A DNA stretch of 64,000 nt from Nocardia aurantiaca (GTDB lineage Bacteria; Actinomycetota; Actinomycetes; Mycobacteriales; Mycobacteriaceae): the NCBI RefSeq assembly GCF_009708175.1, contig NZ_WMBB01000007.1:1-64000 (forward strand), read 5' to 3'. A program made the position numbers and the translations under genes. This document shows positions 63,913 through 64,000 of this stretch, piece by piece (within the stretch, counting starts at the first letter, position 1; every line of letters starts with the position of its first letter). The notes below the pieces were generated by a model that did no database searches, had not been told where the DNA came from, and saw only the letters and a program-made list of their open reading frames with translations.

Positions 63913-64000
63913 GGATGGTGACTCCACGGTGCACGGTGCGCAGACAGCGAGGCAGGGTGGCGTCCGGAGCGAGGGGCGGGAGGCCGGGGACGCGGGAGCG
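63902..64000 (-). CDS. C-terminal end of an upstream gene, partial
   Basis: The last 32 codons of a minus-strand gene that continues past the window, ending LRTVHRGVTIHEA with TGA at 63902-63904. It overlaps the lnt start by 11 bases, so the two are translationally coupled. In related genomes an amidohydrolase often sits here, and LRTVHRG fits the tail of such enzymes, but this is a weak guess from 32 residues. Confidence 0.5.
   Translation of the reverse strand, partial: RSRVPGLPPLAPDATLPRCLRTVHRGVTIHEA

Overview
The window is high-GC DNA from an actinobacterium of the order Mycobacteriales, most likely Nocardia or a near relative. The evidence is a furA-katG pair, rbpA, a mycothiol-dependent maleylpyruvate-isomerase-family protein, homologues of the dormancy proteins Rv0571c and Rv0574c, an actinobacterial-type lnt, and several starts that look leaderless (a TANNNT box 6-8 nt before the initiation codon). 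No rRNA, tRNA or CRISPR array was recognised.

Left part, 1-13 kb, accessory: an IS3 transposase remnant, a cut-off N-terminus of a probable trypsin-like protein, a CHAT-domain peptidase (891-2825, minus), imperfect repeats that may be an insertion-sequence end, and a divergent LCAT/PGAP1-like lipase with an Ig-like tail (3808-5259). Then come a SigG-like ECF sigma factor with a mycothiol-dependent enzyme gene, two tiny tandem genes, a pentapeptide-repeat protein, a frameshifted quinone-oxidoreductase gene facing its TetR regulator across a palindrome, and an orphan phage lysis cassette (GH25 endolysin plus holin).

Middle part, 13-45 kb, mostly stable housekeeping and stress genes: furA-katG; a frameshifted ferredoxin gene; a homocysteine methyltransferase head to head with an alpha/beta hydrolase; a phosphoribosyltransferase and a cyclophilin; a dormancy-like block (Hsp20, a small His-rich protein, a PRTase-hydrolase fusion and CapA) with candidate DosR-like boxes before three of the genes; a two-component system; a copper-linked group (His-rich membrane protein, PCuAC lipoprotein, Tat-exported DyP peroxidase); YnfA; a TetR-controlled efflux pump plus SGNH hydrolase; a family 9 glycosyltransferase; and small membrane proteins.

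Right part, 45-64 kb: rbpA, with a SigR/SigH-type promoter motif, and lnt lie about 16 kb apart. Their mycobacterial counterparts (Rv2050 and the lnt-ppm1 fusion Rv2051c) are neighbours. Between them is a three-gene operon: a 4557-residue four-module NRPS (starter C-A-T, three C-A-T modules, TE), translationally coupled to a Drr-type ABC ATPase and permease. Module 1 has a clear serine code. The other three adenylation codes are non-standard and hydrophobic. I infer that the product is a serine-initiated, probably N-acylated tetrapeptide, exported by the ABC pair. The dolichol-phosphate-mannose synthase gene expected beside lnt is not in the window.
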